DNA from: Caulifigura coniformis
GTDB lineage: Bacteria; Planctomycetota; Planctomycetia; Planctomycetales; Planctomycetaceae
Assembly (NCBI RefSeq): GCF_007745175.1
Contig: NZ_CP036271.1
Coordinates: 4,414,314-4,478,313 of the forward strand
Length of the DNA stretch: 64,000 nucleotides
Reading direction: 5' to 3'
Part shown: positions 9,954-19,915 of the stretch, in pieces
Position numbering within the stretch: position 1 is the first letter of the stretch
Layout: each line of letters starts with the position of its first letter
The notes under the pieces: model-generated
The model's input: only the letters and a program-made list of their open reading frames with translations
What the model was told of the DNA's origin: nothing
Databases searched by the model: none
Made by a program: the position numbers and the translations under genes

Positions 9954-11363
9954 ATGACTTGTCGATTGTTCGCTTTGGCGTTCGTCCTGTTCGCTTCTGT
10001 CACCTCCGCGCACGCCGCCGGTCCGAATGTTGTCCTGATCGTTTGCGACAACCTGGGGCATGGCGACCTGGGCTGCACCGGATCGACGTTGCATCGCACT
10101 CCGGCCGTCGACCGGATGGCCGCTGAAGGGACTCGCTTTACCAGCTTTTATGTGGCCAGCGGAGTCTGCACGCCGAGCCGCGCGGCGATCATGACGGGCT
10201 GCTATCCGCGGCGACTCAACCTGCACGTCAGTGATCGCAACGGCGCGGTGCTGCAACCTTTGGCTACCAAAGGCCTGAATCCGGCCGAAACGACCATCGC
10301 CGAGGTGCTCAAGTCGCAGGGGTATGCGACGGCTTGTATCGGGAAGTGGCACCTGGGGGATCAGCCGGAGTTTCTGCCCACCCGTCAGGGCTTCGACGAG
10401 TTCTTCGGTATTCCCTACAGCGACGACATGACACGCGACAAGAAGCCGGACGAATGGCCCGAGCTTCCATTGATGCGAGGCGAAACGGTCATCGAGGCGC
10501 CTGCGGACAGGAATACACTCGTCGCCCGGTGCACGTCGGAAGCGATCGCGTTCATCGAGGCACACCGGCAGCAGCCGTTTTTCGTCTACCTGCCCCACAC
10601 AATGCCCGGTTCGACGGCTCATCCCTTCGCCAGTCCCGCGTTCAAAGGAAAGTCCAGGAACGGCGACTACGGTGACTCCGTCGAAGAATTGGACTGGTCG
10701 ACGGGCGAAGTCCTCGCGGCTCTGAAGCGGCTCGGCCTGGATGACCGGACGATCGTCGTCTGGACGAGCGATAACGGGGCTCCGCGTCGGAATCCGCCGC
10801 AGGGGAGCAATTCGCCATTCAAAGGTTATGGGTACGACACGTCTGAAGGCGCGATGCGGATGCCGTGCATCATCCGCTGGCCGGGACGTGTCCCGGCCGG
10901 GCGCGTCAGCGATGAACTCTGGTCGTCGCTCGACCTCCTGCCGACGCTGGCCTCGCTGGCGACGGCGCCCGGTCCGACGAACGAGATTGATGGCTTCGAT
11001 GTCTCCGGTTTGTGGACCGGAGTCACCGGGTGGGAATCGCCCTACGACAAGAAGGGGTTCTTCTACTACCGGATGGATCAATTGCAGGCGGTTCGGTCGG
11101 GTCCCTGGAAGCTCTATCTCCCGCTGGAGGCGCGATTCGCGAACCTGAACCGAAAAAGCAGCGTCGTCCCGCTGCAGCTGTTCAATGTCCGGTCGGACGT
11201 CGGAGAACTGCAGGAATGCTCCGCGGCGCACCCTGATGTCGTCCATTGGCTGACCGCTCTGGCGGAGTCGATGCGAGTCGAGGTGGGAGATGTGAACCGG
11301 CCGGGGCGATCGCAGCGTCCGGCCGGCACGGTTCCTGAAGCGTCGCCTCTCCTGCCGCGGTGA
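9954..11363 (+). CDS. Sulfatase (arylsulfatase family, formylglycine type)
   Basis: The 469-residue secreted enzyme would hydrolyse sulfate esters, probably on polysaccharides. A Sec signal ([17 protein letters not shown]) is followed by the metal-binding start [16 protein letters not shown] and the formylglycine motif CTPSR with Cys72 as the residue to be converted by a formylglycine-generating enzyme. Further landmarks are [26 protein letters not shown] and [16 protein letters not shown]. The metal pair reads CDN where many homologues have DD, a variant known in this family. ATG 9954 follows a TTG at 9951; GAGG lies upstream. No sulfatase-maturing enzyme is in the window. Confidence 0.92.
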   Translation: MTCRLFALAFVLFASVTSAHAAGPNVVLIVCDNLGHGDLGCTGSTLHRTPAVDRMAAEGTRFTSFYVASGVCTPSRAAIMTGCYPRRLNLHVSDRNGAVLQPLATKGLNPAETTIAEVLKSQGYATACIGKWHLGDQPEFLPTRQGFDEFFGIPYSDDMTRDKKPDEWPELPLMRGETVIEAPADRNTLVARCTSEAIAFIEAHRQQPFFVYLPHTMPGSTAHPFASPAFKGKSRNGDYGDSVEELDWSTGEVLAALKRLGLDDRTIVVWTSDNGAPRRNPPQGSNSPFKGYGYDTSEGAMRMPCIIRWPGRVPAGRVSDELWSSLDLLPTLASLATAPGPTNEIDGFDVSGLWTGVTGWESPYDKKGFFYYRMDQLQAVRSGPWKLYLPLEARFANLNRKSSVVPLQLFNVRSDVGELQECSAAHPDVVHWLTALAESMRVEVGDVNRPGRSQRPAGTVPEASPLLPR

Positions 11364-11490
11364 CCGACGGGTCGCCGCGCGACACGCCTCCCCTGTTCTT
11401 CAGGGAATCTTCTGTGCCTCTGTGCAGATTTTTCCCCTACAATCCGCGCGCGAAGCCGGGCTGCCGGCCGCTGATCCTGGAAGGACCCAC

Positions 11491-13185
11491 ATGTCGACTG
11501 ACGCTTCGGAATCCCCTGCCCGCCCCACCGACTTTCTGCGCGAAATCGTCTCCGCCGATGTCGCCGCCGGTAAGAACAAGGGTCGCGTCCAGACGCGCTT
11601 CCCTCCCGAGCCCAACGGTTATCTTCACATTGGCCACGCCAAGGCCATCTGCATCAGCTTCGGAATTGCCAACGAGTTCGGTGGCCAGTGCAACCTGCGG
11701 ATGGACGACACCAATCCCGCGAAGGAAGACACCGAGTACGTCGAAGCCATCAAGGACGACATCCGCTGGCTCGGCTTCGAATGGAACGGCGAAGTCCGCT
11801 ACGCCTCCGACTACTTCGAACAGCTCTACCAATGGGGCGAGCTCCTGATTGAAAAGGGCCTCGCCTACGTCGACTCCCAGTCCGCAGATGAGATCGCCGC
11901 CGGCCGCGGAACCGCGACGGAGCCCGGAAAGGACAGCCCTTTCCGCGACCGTCCGAAAGAGGAAAGCCTCGACCTGTTCCGCCGCATGCGGGCCGGCGAG
12001 TTTCCCGATGGCGCGATGGTCCTCCGTGCGAAGATCGACATGGCTTCGGCCCACCTCATCATGCGCGATCCGCTGATGTTCCGGATCCGCCACGCCGAGC
12101 ATCACCGCACCGGCGATAAGTGGTGCATCTACCCGATGTACGACTACGCCCACGGCCAGAGCGACGCGATCGAGGAAGTGACCCACTCCCTCTGTTCGCT
12201 CGAATTCGAGACCCACAAGCCTCTCTACAACTGGTTCATCGAGAAGCTCGGAATCTTCCCCTCGAAGCAGTACGAGTTCGCGAAGCTGAACCTCACCCAC
12301 ACGATCACCAGCAAGCGGAAACTGCTCGAGCTGGTTCTCGGAAAGTTCGTTGCCGGGTGGGACGACCCCCGCATGCCGACGCTCCGGGGCCTGCGCCGCC
12401 GCGGCTACACTCCCGAGTCGATCCGCAACCTCTGCGCGACCGTCGGCGTGACCCGCTACAACGGCGTCACCGATATGGTCGTCCTCGAGAACTCGCTTCG
12501 CGATCACCTGAACAAGATCGCCCCCCGCCGCATGGCGGTCCTGCGGCCGCTCAAGGTCACGCTCACCAATTTCCCGGAGGGAGAAAAGGTCGAGCTCGAG
12601 GCGATCAACAATCCGGAAGATTCCTCGGCCGGCTCGCGGAAGGTTCCCTTTTCGAAGACGCTCTACATCGAGCGTGACGACTTCATGGAGAACCCGCCCA
12701 AGCAGTTCTTCCGCCTCGCCCCGGGCCGCGAAGTCCGTTTGCGGTGGGCTTACTTCATCAAGTGTCACGACGTCGTGAAGGACGACGCCGGCAACGTCGT
12801 CGAGCTGCTGTGCACCTACGACCCCGAAACCAAGGGGGGCGACGCTCCTGATGGACGGAAGGTGAAGGCGACTCTTCACTGGGTTTCGGCCGAGCATGCC
12901 ATCAACGCCGAAGTCCGACTCTACGACCACCTTTCCGCCGTCCCCGATCTCAGCGAGATTCCCGAGGGCCAGGACTGGAAGACCTGCCTCAATTCGAAGT
13001 CACTCGAAATCGTTGAAGACGCCAAGCTTGAACCGTCGCTGGCGGAAGTGCCTGCCGGCGAGCGGTTCCAGTTCGAACGCCTCGGCTACTTCTGCGTCGA
13101 TCCCGATTCGACCCTCAGCATGATGGTGTTCAACCGCTCGGTTACCCTGAAAGATGAGTGGGCCAAGCTCCAGAAGAAGGCGTAG
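11491..13185 (+). CDS. glnS: Glutaminyl-tRNA synthetase
   Basis: The 564-residue class Ic synthetase charges tRNA-Gln directly. The HIGH motif is intact at 46-49 ([11 protein letters not shown]), MDDTNPAKE is the GlnRS signature, and the KMSKS equivalent reads ITSKRKLL, as usual for GlnRS. The C-terminal half has the two anticodon-binding beta-barrels ([11 protein letters not shown], then VEPS-like end segments), so this is a full-length GlnRS rather than GluRS. The start at 11491 follows GGAAGGA at a good distance; the in-frame ATG 69 nt upstream lacks such a site. A 15-bp hairpin lies after the stop. Confidence 0.95.
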   Translation: MSTDASESPARPTDFLREIVSADVAAGKNKGRVQTRFPPEPNGYLHIGHAKAICISFGIANEFGGQCNLRMDDTNPAKEDTEYVEAIKDDIRWLGFEWNGEVRYASDYFEQLYQWGELLIEKGLAYVDSQSADEIAAGRGTATEPGKDSPFRDRPKEESLDLFRRMRAGEFPDGAMVLRAKIDMASAHLIMRDPLMFRIRHAEHHRTGDKWCIYPMYDYAHGQSDAIEEVTHSLCSLEFETHKPLYNWFIEKLGIFPSKQYEFAKLNLTHTITSKRKLLELVLGKFVAGWDDPRMPTLRGLRRRGYTPESIRNLCATVGVTRYNGVTDMVVLENSLRDHLNKIAPRRMAVLRPLKVTLTNFPEGEKVELEAINNPEDSSAGSRKVPFSKTLYIERDDFMENPPKQFFRLAPGREVRLRWAYFIKCHDVVKDDAGNVVELLCTYDPETKGGDAPDGRKVKATLHWVSAEHAINAEVRLYDHLSAVPDLSEIPEGQDWKTCLNSKSLEIVEDAKLEPSLAEVPAGERFQFERLGYFCVDPDSTLSMMVFNRSVTLKDEWAKLQKKA

Positions 13186-13221
13186 CCGGTGATTACAACG
13201 GCCGGCGTCGAGGCTCCTTCC

Positions 13222-13257
13222 GGCGTTCGCAGCGTGCATTTCCACGCTGCGAACGCC
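13222..13257. terminator. Long perfect hairpin downstream of glnS
   Basis: A 15-bp perfect inverted repeat (13222-13236 with 13243-13257, starting GGCGTTCGCAGCGTG) has a 6-nt loop but no T-tract. It is a probable terminator or mRNA-end stabiliser for glnS. Confidence 0.6.
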
Positions 13258-13407
13258 ATAGTTCCGTCATGGCCCTGAGGCGTGTTGCCGAGTCACTCGG
13301 AACGAAAACCGCGAGGTGGGCGTCTGGGCGATGTCTCGAAGCAGTTGATTGCTGATAGTTCCCTGCCGCGCCGCCGGGCCGTTGTCATTCAATGCCGGAG
13401 TCACGCG

Positions 13408-14628
13408 ATGCTGTCGAAGCGATCGAGAACCGTGTTGGCGGGCCTGGCGCTCGCCTTGCTCTTCCCCTCCTCGTCCGCGCCCCAGGCCGCAGACGACACC
13501 CCGCCGCCGGCCGCGCCCAGCGCGGAGCCGAAGGCCGCGTCCCCCGAGTCGGTACCAGCGGCGAAAATCGTTCCCGCCGCCGGCCCGGAGACGTCGCGGA
13601 CCGAGCCGGAGATCACCCTCGCGGTCGGCAAGCCAGCGCCCCCTTTTGCGGTCGCCTCATGGGTCAAGGGAGAACCGATCGACAGCCTTAAACCCGGGCA
13701 GGTCTACGTCGTCGAGTTCTGGGCCACCTGGTGCGGACCGTGCCTGCAGGGCATGCCGCATATCTCTCAGCTCCAGACCGATTACGGCGACAAGGTTCGC
13801 ATCATCGGGATCAGCAAAGAGGAAGAGAACGTCGTCAAGGAGTTCCTGGCCAAAGATCGCGAGGAAGGAGTGACCTGGGACCAGACGGTCAAATACTCGC
13901 TGGCGATGGACGCGGAGAACGGCATGTTCACGTCCTGGTTCCGCGCGGCCGGGCGCTCGGGCATCCCGTGCGCCTTCCTCGTCGGCAAAGATGGCGTGAT
14001 CGAATGGATCGGTCACCCTCAGCAGATCGACGAACCGCTCGCCAAAGTCACCGAAGGAACCTGGGATCGCAAGGCCGCCATTGCCGAGTATGAGGCGGAG
14101 ATTCAGCGGATGAAGCTGGCCGCCGTGACGCGCCGGTTGCAGGTCGAGATTTCCGTCGCGATGCGGGCGAAAGAGTACGACAAGGCCCTGTCGCTGGTCG
14201 ACGAGCTTGCGGAAGCGATGCCCGGCAGCCCGCTTCCCTCAACGGTCCGGCTGACCGTCCTCAGTCAAAGCGGACGAACGGAGGAGGCGACCGCGTTGAT
14301 CGACGAACTGGTCAAACAGGACTGGGACAAGGGAGAGCTGCTGACCGGCCTTGCCAGTGGCATCGCGACGGCCCGTTTTCCGGGCACACTTGAAAACGCT
14401 GAGCGCCTCGCCCGACGCGCGGTGGAACTCTCCGAAGAGAAATCTCCTGGGCCGATCCACACCCTTGCCCGTGTGTTCGCCGAAAAAGGACAGCTCGACG
14501 ACGCCATCGCCTGGGAGCGTAAAGCGCTCGCGCTGGCCGAGAACAACGTCACGATCCTGCGCACTCTCCGCGAGTACGAAAGTCTCAAGGACGCTGCGCA
14601 GAAGCCAACCGAAGCCGCGAAACCGTGA
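13408..14628 (+). CDS. TlpA-like thioredoxin-fold protein with C-terminal helical (TPR-like) region
   Basis: The 406-residue exported protein has a signal peptide (LAGLALALLFPSSSAPQAA), an Ala/Pro-rich linker to about residue 70, and a thioredoxin domain with the active site WATWCGPCLQGMP (Cys109, Cys112) and the cis-Pro region SGIPCAFLVGKDG. Residues from about 230 on form helical repeats (AKEYDKALSLVDELAEAMPG, then NAERLARRAVELSEEKSPG) of TPR type. It should act as a periplasmic thiol-disulfide reductant, perhaps in cytochrome maturation, with the repeats as a docking part. ATG 13408 is favoured by the signal peptide; the frame is open further upstream. Confidence 0.88.
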   Translation: MLSKRSRTVLAGLALALLFPSSSAPQAADDTPPPAAPSAEPKAASPESVPAAKIVPAAGPETSRTEPEITLAVGKPAPPFAVASWVKGEPIDSLKPGQVYVVEFWATWCGPCLQGMPHISQLQTDYGDKVRIIGISKEEENVVKEFLAKDREEGVTWDQTVKYSLAMDAENGMFTSWFRAAGRSGIPCAFLVGKDGVIEWIGHPQQIDEPLAKVTEGTWDRKAAIAEYEAEIQRMKLAAVTRRLQVEISVAMRAKEYDKALSLVDELAEAMPGSPLPSTVRLTVLSQSGRTEEATALIDELVKQDWDKGELLTGLASGIATARFPGTLENAERLARRAVELSEEKSPGPIHTLARVFAEKGQLDDAIAWERKALALAENNVTILRTLREYESLKDAAQKPTEAAKP

Positions 14629-14763
14629 CGCTGACGGCGATCCCTGAATGACAGAGAACGCCCGGCTGGGAAAATCAGGCGGACGACTCGGGCCGCTTGA
14701 TTCCCGCCGTCGCTCGTGAGAGGCTGACGCGCTGCGTCCCGCCAACTCTCTGGAGCCACGGTG

Positions 14764-16047
14764 ATGACTTGCTGGTCGAAGGCGACGTTGCTGGTGTTCC
14801 TGGCCGGCCTGAGCGGTGCGGCTTCAGCCCGTGCAGCGGATCGGTTGCTCCATTCCTTTGAGAAGATCCCGCTCACGGGAACGTACTTCTCTGAAGGCGC
14901 GAACGCGGGCGACATCGATGGCGATGGCAAACCCGACGCCGTCTACGGCCCCTTCTGGTATGCCGGTCCCGAGTTCACGAAGGCGACAGAGATCTACCCG
15001 CCGAAGCCCCAGAATACGGAGGCCTACGCCGACAACTTCTTCAACTGGGTCTACGACTTCAACCGCGACGGCGCCCCCGATGTGCTCACCGTCGGTTTTC
15101 CCGGCAAGCCGGCGTTCCTCTATGAGAATCCGAACGGCAGGCCCGGGCACTGGACCAGGCATCAGGTCCTCGATTCGGTCTCCAACGAGTCCCCCCAGTT
15201 CGTGAATCTCGTCGGCGACGAACAGCCCGAGCTGGTCTGTACGAACGCCGGGCGCTTCGGCTTCGCGACATTCGACAAGTCGCGGCCGTTCGAACAATGG
15301 GTCTTTCATCCCATCTCCGAGCAGAAGGCCCCCTTCCCCTTCGGCCATGGACTTGGCGTGGGGGACCTGAATGGCGACGGCCGGATGGACATCCTTATCG
15401 CCAACGGCTGGTTCGAGCAGCCGGACTCAGCCCCGCTGACGGGCGCCTGGACGTTCCATCCCCAGAAGTTCACGAACGCCTATGGCGGCTCCGAGATGCA
15501 TGCGTTCGACGTCGATGGCGATGGGGACAACGACGTGATCACCAGCCTCGCGGCCCATGACTACGGCCTCGCGTGGTACGAGCAGGTCAACGTCGACGGG
15601 CGACGCGAATTCCAGATGCGGACGATCGTCGGCAAGACTCCCGAAGAGAATCCCTATGGCCTCGTCTTCACCGAGCCCCACTCGGTCGCGCTGGTCGATA
15701 TGGATGGCGACGGCCTGAAGGACATCGTGACGGGCAAGACTTATTGGTCTCACCATAAGAAGAGCCCGATGTGGGATGCCGGCGCGGTCGTGTACTGGTT
15801 CCGGCTCGAACGCACAGCGGAAGGTGTCAGCTGGGTTCCCCAGCTCGCCGACGCCGATGCCGGAATCGGCCGACAGATCTCTGTTCATGATCTCAACGGA
15901 GACGGCCTGCCCGACATCGTCCTCGGCGGCATGAAAGGGGCCCACGTCCTTCTTCACCGCACCAGGCCGGCGACGGAAGAAGAATGGCAGGCCGCACAGC
16001 CCAGGCGCCGCCCCGCGGAGAGTGCTTCCCCAGCCGCCAAACCGTAA
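14764..16047 (+). CDS. FG-GAP/VCBS repeat beta-propeller protein
   Basis: The 427-residue exported protein (signal FLAGLSGAASARA) contains at least six calcium-binding FG-GAP cores: DIDGDGKPDAV, DFNRDGAPDVL, DLNGDGRMDIL, DVDGDGDNDVI, DMDGDGLKDIV and DLNGDGLPDIV. These are the DxDxDG loops of integrin-like beta-propellers. There is no catalytic domain. Planctomycetes encode many such proteins; binding to carbohydrate or another protein is plausible but unproven. ATG 14764 directly follows a GTG at 14761; GGAG lies upstream. It converges with an HDOD gene 51 bp away. Confidence 0.87.
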   Translation: MTCWSKATLLVFLAGLSGAASARAADRLLHSFEKIPLTGTYFSEGANAGDIDGDGKPDAVYGPFWYAGPEFTKATEIYPPKPQNTEAYADNFFNWVYDFNRDGAPDVLTVGFPGKPAFLYENPNGRPGHWTRHQVLDSVSNESPQFVNLVGDEQPELVCTNAGRFGFATFDKSRPFEQWVFHPISEQKAPFPFGHGLGVGDLNGDGRMDILIANGWFEQPDSAPLTGAWTFHPQKFTNAYGGSEMHAFDVDGDGDNDVITSLAAHDYGLAWYEQVNVDGRREFQMRTIVGKTPEENPYGLVFTEPHSVALVDMDGDGLKDIVTGKTYWSHHKKSPMWDAGAVVYWFRLERTAEGVSWVPQLADADAGIGRQISVHDLNGDGLPDIVLGGMKGAHVLLHRTRPATEEEWQAAQPRRRPAESASPAAKP

Positions 16048-16098
16048 TGCGCGTCTGGAGCGTTGACGAAACAGCATTCGCCGGCGCGCCTGGAATCT

Positions 16099-16998
16099 TC
16101 ACTCCTTCATCAGGGAGTCAGCGATCGCGGGCCCGTCGATCAACAGCTTCGTCACGCTCGCGGCGAACACATCCGTTGCCCGCCGCGCGCCCGATTGCTC
16201 CAGCAGGAGCATCGCGCCGTCGGTCATCGAATTATAAGCCTCAGGAGCCTCTCCGCGCTGGATGTGGTTCGCCATGTGATCGGCCACCGCCACGAGCGCC
16301 GCCAGTTGGAGATGCTCGCCCGCCGACTCGGGCCGGTGATGAAGATGGATCGCGGCCACCAGCGAGTTGGGAAGTTCGTTGGTTGAGGCAAACCACGCGC
16401 CGAACTCCGCATGGGAAACACCGATCGCCTCGCTCTCACGGGCTTCCAGGTCATCTCCCTCGACGAAGTCGAGACGGTCGAGCCGCGTGAAGGTCGCGGG
16501 GTCGGCGACGGCCAGCAGCGTTCGGCCGAAATCGTGCATCAGCCCCGCCGTGAATTCTTCCCCCTGAAACCGCAGTCCCAGGAGCTGGTTGATCTTCATC
16601 GCGAACAGGGCGGTCAGGAACCCATGACGCCATAGAGTTTCGCGCTGCGTTTTCATTTCCGGCGACGCCTTCTTCGCGACGCTGTCGAGTCCTGCCGTCA
16701 CGATGAAATCGCGGCAGCGCCTCAGCCCGAGCGACAGCATCGCATGATGCAGGCTGGCGATCGGTTTCGGCGGCGAGAACAGGGCGCTGTTCGCCATTCG
16801 CAGGATCAGAGTCGTGATCGTCAGGTCCCGTTGGATCACGCCCGCCAGCTTGCCCAGGTCGCAGTCCGGGTTATTCGCGATCTGCAGCGCCTGGACCGCG
16901 ACCGCAGGAAGCATGTTCAACGTGCCGACAGCGCGTTTCAGGCGGTCCTTCAACTCGCCGGGAACTTCTGGACACTGACTCTCAGCGGCTGACGCCAT
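16099..16998 (-). CDS. HDOD domain protein (copy 1)
   Basis: The 299-residue cytosolic protein is a single HDOD domain, the HD-related output domain of bacterial signalling proteins. The N-terminal half gives LNMLPAVAVQALQIANNPD and RMANSALFSPPKPIASLHH, the usual HDOD core. Metal-ligand-like residues are kept: His125, His155-Asp156 in GLMHDFGRTL, His196 in SHAEFGAWF and the HH pair at 220-221 before RPE. It has the same length as the next gene on the same strand and is clearly its paralogue. No receiver, PAS or GGDEF domain is attached, so input must come from elsewhere. Confidence 0.87.
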   Translation of the reverse strand: MASAAESQCPEVPGELKDRLKRAVGTLNMLPAVAVQALQIANNPDCDLGKLAGVIQRDLTITTLILRMANSALFSPPKPIASLHHAMLSLGLRRCRDFIVTAGLDSVAKKASPEMKTQRETLWRHGFLTALFAMKINQLLGLRFQGEEFTAGLMHDFGRTLLAVADPATFTRLDRLDFVEGDDLEARESEAIGVSHAEFGAWFASTNELPNSLVAAIHLHHRPESAGEHLQLAALVAVADHMANHIQRGEAPEAYNSMTDGAMLLLEQSGARRATDVFAASVTKLLIDGPAIADSLMKE

Positions 16999-17101
16999 CC
17001 CGCCTCACTCCTGCCCGTATCCGTTCGATCGCCATTCGCCGCCGACGCACTGACACACCCGATTGCTCCATGCCACAGCGGCTCGGCGAGCCGATCCCGT
17101 T

Positions 17102-18001
17102 TCAACCCTGCATCATCGATTGAGCGAGCGCCGGGATCTCCTGCAGCAGCTTCTCGCTCGCCGTGCCGAATGTGCGTGTGGCGTTGGGAACGCCGTGGCT
17201 CTCCAGGATGAGCGCGGCGCCGTTGGTCAGCGGGTTGTAGCCCTTGGCCTGACCTTCGCGCTGCAGGTAGTTCACGGCGTGGTCGGCTGTCGCCACAAGC
17301 GCTGCCAGTTTCAGGTTCTCGCCAGCCGCTTCCGGGCGATGATGAAACTGGATCGCTGCAATCAGGTTGGGCGGGAGTTCATTGTGCGCCGCGAACCACG
17401 CAGCGATCTCCGCGTGGGAGGCGCCGAGCATCGCGCGTTCACGATCCTCGATCGACGTCGTCTCATCGAAATCGAGAGGATCCACCGACGCCGCGTTCAC
17501 CGGATCAATGACCGAGATCAGCGTCCTCCCGAAGTCGTGCATCAGGCCGGAGGTGAACTCTTCCCCCTGGAATTTCAGCTGGAACAGGTCGTTCAGCCTC
17601 ACCGCGAGGATCGCTGTCAGGAAACCATGCAGCCATAAAGTCGACTGACGTTCCTGAACCTCATGCGGCACCTTGGAGGCGACGCTTTCCAGGCAGGACG
17701 TGATGATGAAATCACGAGCCTTGCGGCGACCGATGAACAGCACCGCCTGGTGGAGGCTGGCGATTGGCCTGGGCGGCGCGAACAGGGTGCTGTTCGCAAG
17801 CCGCAGGATGAACGTCGTGAGCCGCAGATCCTTCTGGATGATCACCGCGAGTTTCACGAGGTCGCAGTCTGCCGAGTTGGCGACCTCCAGGGCCTCCTGC
17901 GCCACGGCGGGGAGCATCTTCAGGCTTCCCAGGCCGCGCCCGAGTCGATCGATCAGGAAATCAGGGATGGACGGCCCCGGAATCGCACCACTTTCCGACA
18001 T
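17102..18001 (-). CDS. HDOD domain protein (copy 2)
   Basis: Also 299 residues and collinear with copy 1 throughout: LKMLPAVAQEALEVANSAD, RLANSTLFAPPRPIASLHQ, GLMHDFGRTLISVIDPV, SHAEIAAWFAAHNELPPNL and HHRPEAAGE. It lies 103 bp upstream of copy 1 on the same strand, so the two arose by tandem duplication and are probably co-transcribed. The chief divergence is in the loop around residues 170-190 and at the termini. HDOD proteins regulate motility, virulence or competence in other bacteria; no target is visible here. Confidence 0.87.
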   Translation of the reverse strand: MSESGAIPGPSIPDFLIDRLGRGLGSLKMLPAVAQEALEVANSADCDLVKLAVIIQKDLRLTTFILRLANSTLFAPPRPIASLHQAVLFIGRRKARDFIITSCLESVASKVPHEVQERQSTLWLHGFLTAILAVRLNDLFQLKFQGEEFTSGLMHDFGRTLISVIDPVNAASVDPLDFDETTSIEDRERAMLGASHAEIAAWFAAHNELPPNLIAAIQFHHRPEAAGENLKLAALVATADHAVNYLQREGQAKGYNPLTNGAALILESHGVPNATRTFGTASEKLLQEIPALAQSMMQG

Positions 18002-18485
18002 GATTCAAAACTCTCACGAGCGATCGCGGCCCCACCTGCGTCAGATCGCCCGCTCAAATCGGACGTGTGGGACTGGCGTCGCAAAGACTTTTTTCGGCGG
18101 ATTGTGCCGTCATAGCGACAGAAAAAGGATTCCGTCCCGCAGCTTTCGTTCGTTCCATCCTCCCCGGCCGTTGCGGCCGTTCAGTCCTGCGGTGCGGACT
18201 GGCGGATGCGGCCCCCTCGCCGGGGATCTCTCCCGCTTCCCCAAACTGTCTGATCCCAACAGTCGGACCGGCTGTAATTCCTCGAAGCTCGCGACGAATG
18301 GTCCGCCGTCGATGAGGCGATCTTCAGGGAATGCGGCCGTTCCTCAATTGAAACTGAACTCCACTTCATCCGCAAACACCGTTCTGCGGGTCGCGCCGTC
18401 TGCTGTCACATTTTTCCGGTTGCTCCGACGGCAATGTCGCGCCGGAAGAACGATCCGGCGTCGCGACGCGCTAAGTTTGGACGGT
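18002..18485. other. Divergent intergenic region
   Basis: The 484 bp lie between the HDOD operon and the GNAT gene. The plus-strand frame of the GNAT gene stays open across it, but the translation is basic and has no recognisable domain. It should hold two promoters; I found no convincing motif, repeat or RNA. Confidence 0.4.
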
Positions 18486-19742
18486 ATGAACGAGCCCGGG
18501 CCCATTTTGTGTGGCGATTCGATCGCGTCCATCCGCGACGAACTGGCGCAAGGCTGCGCCGCAGGAACTTCCACCTCCGTCGCGGTCCGTCCCCTCTCGC
18601 TTCTTCGAGAGTCCGATTTCCGTGACTGGCGCGACCTCGCCCGACGGGCGGTCGAGCCCAATCCGTTTCAGGAGCCTCAATTCATCACGGCTCTGCAGGA
18701 AGCTGGTGTCGTTTCGTCCCTCAATGTGCTTTCGGTCGTCGATGACAGCTCCGGACAATGGCTGGCCGCAGGAGTTTTCGAGGTCTGCCTGCCCAGCCTG
18801 ACCCGACCGCTTCCGCATCTCCGCTCACTGAGTTCGCGATACTCGTTTCTCGATTCCCCGCTCGTCCATCGCGACCATCTCCCCCGGGCGCTGGAAAGCG
18901 CCCTGAGATATCTCCAGCGTCAGCGATGGTGGCATGGCGCCCGATTCCGCGTCGTGAAGTCCGAAGGTCCCCAGGCGGCCGAATGGAGCCGCCAGACGAA
19001 GAACGCGGGCCTGGCCATCGATCGTGACCGCACCTGGCGCCGTGCCGTGACACATCTGGCGGGCGCCGACGCTGATGCCCTACTCAGTCGTTGTTCGCGC
19101 TCGCGACGAAAGTCATTGCTGCGGGCACGGCGCTCCCTCGAAGCTTCCGGGCCCGTCTCCCATCGGCTGGTGGTCCCCGGGCCGCACGATTCTCGGGCCC
19201 GCGAAGAGTTTCTTCGTCTGGAAGCGCTTGGATGGAAGGGAGGAACCGGGACCGCCATCGCCAGCAGTCAGTCCGATTCGCAGTTCTTTCGCAACATGAC
19301 GGAGCAGTTTGCCGCCGACCGCCGTGTGATCTTCGGCGAATTGCTCGTCGGAGATCGTGTCATTGCCTCGACGTGCAACCTGGTTGCCGGAACGACCGTC
19401 TTCGCGTTCAAACTCGGATGGGACCCGGAGTTCGCCAGGGGAAATCCCGGACACTGGGCCGAGATCGAACTTGCCGCGGCACTGGCGCGCGAACGACCGG
19501 ACCTCGAGCGGATCGATAGCTGCTCGCAACCCGGTTCCTATGTCGAGGCCGTCTCCACCAGCAGCCAGGCGATGGAGTCCTCGGTCTGCGTCTGGTCACG
19601 TCGGGCGACAGCCCTGTGCGAACTTCGCCGTCAGTTCCGGGTGATCCGGTCGGGCTGGTGGGCAGCCGCCCGCAGCGAAGCACCAGCCGACTCCCCCGAT
19701 GCAAACGCCCCCATCGCAGCGACGCGGCCCTCCCAACCATGA
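18486..19742 (+). CDS. FemAB/CelD-like GNAT protein (Acetyltransf_6 type)
   Basis: The 418-residue product fits the BioF2/CelD-like acyltransferases. A variable N-terminal half (FQEPQFITALQEAG, with the SRYSFLDSPLVHR segment) is followed by the Acetyltransf_6 core: SRRKSLLRARRSLEASG, FLRLEALGWKGGTGTA, RVIFGELLVGDRVIASTCN and the LGWDPEFARGNPGHWAEIEL acyl-CoA region. Relatives transfer acyl or aminoacyl groups to polysaccharides or cell-envelope precursors. ATG 18486 was chosen because the fold starts soon after; the open frame extends far upstream without domain content. The next gene, 173 bp on, carries the same domain. Confidence 0.78.
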   Translation: MNEPGPILCGDSIASIRDELAQGCAAGTSTSVAVRPLSLLRESDFRDWRDLARRAVEPNPFQEPQFITALQEAGVVSSLNVLSVVDDSSGQWLAAGVFEVCLPSLTRPLPHLRSLSSRYSFLDSPLVHRDHLPRALESALRYLQRQRWWHGARFRVVKSEGPQAAEWSRQTKNAGLAIDRDRTWRRAVTHLAGADADALLSRCSRSRRKSLLRARRSLEASGPVSHRLVVPGPHDSRAREEFLRLEALGWKGGTGTAIASSQSDSQFFRNMTEQFAADRRVIFGELLVGDRVIASTCNLVAGTTVFAFKLGWDPEFARGNPGHWAEIELAAALARERPDLERIDSCSQPGSYVEAVSTSSQAMESSVCVWSRRATALCELRRQFRVIRSGWWAAARSEAPADSPDANAPIAATRPSQP

Positions 19743-19915
19743 TTCCGCTTGCACCGTTGGCGATTGCGGTCCGGGGATCTGTCGATGGCGCGAGGAGGAG
19801 GTTCCGCGCATTCCCGAATTGTCACCGTGACTCCGATGCCACTTTCCAGCGTCACGCCCCCTGAACATGAAATAGAGTTCATAAACGACGACGCATCGGG
19901 GAGGAGCGGGTGGGG

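Noticed and set aside
11437-12930. 497-residue minus-strand frame over glnS
   Set aside because: Antisense shadow of a clear glutaminyl-tRNA synthetase gene.
17673-18485. Upstream extension of the first FemAB-like GNAT gene
   Set aside because: Overlaps the HDOD gene on the other strand and has no domain content; ATG 18486 starts the fold.
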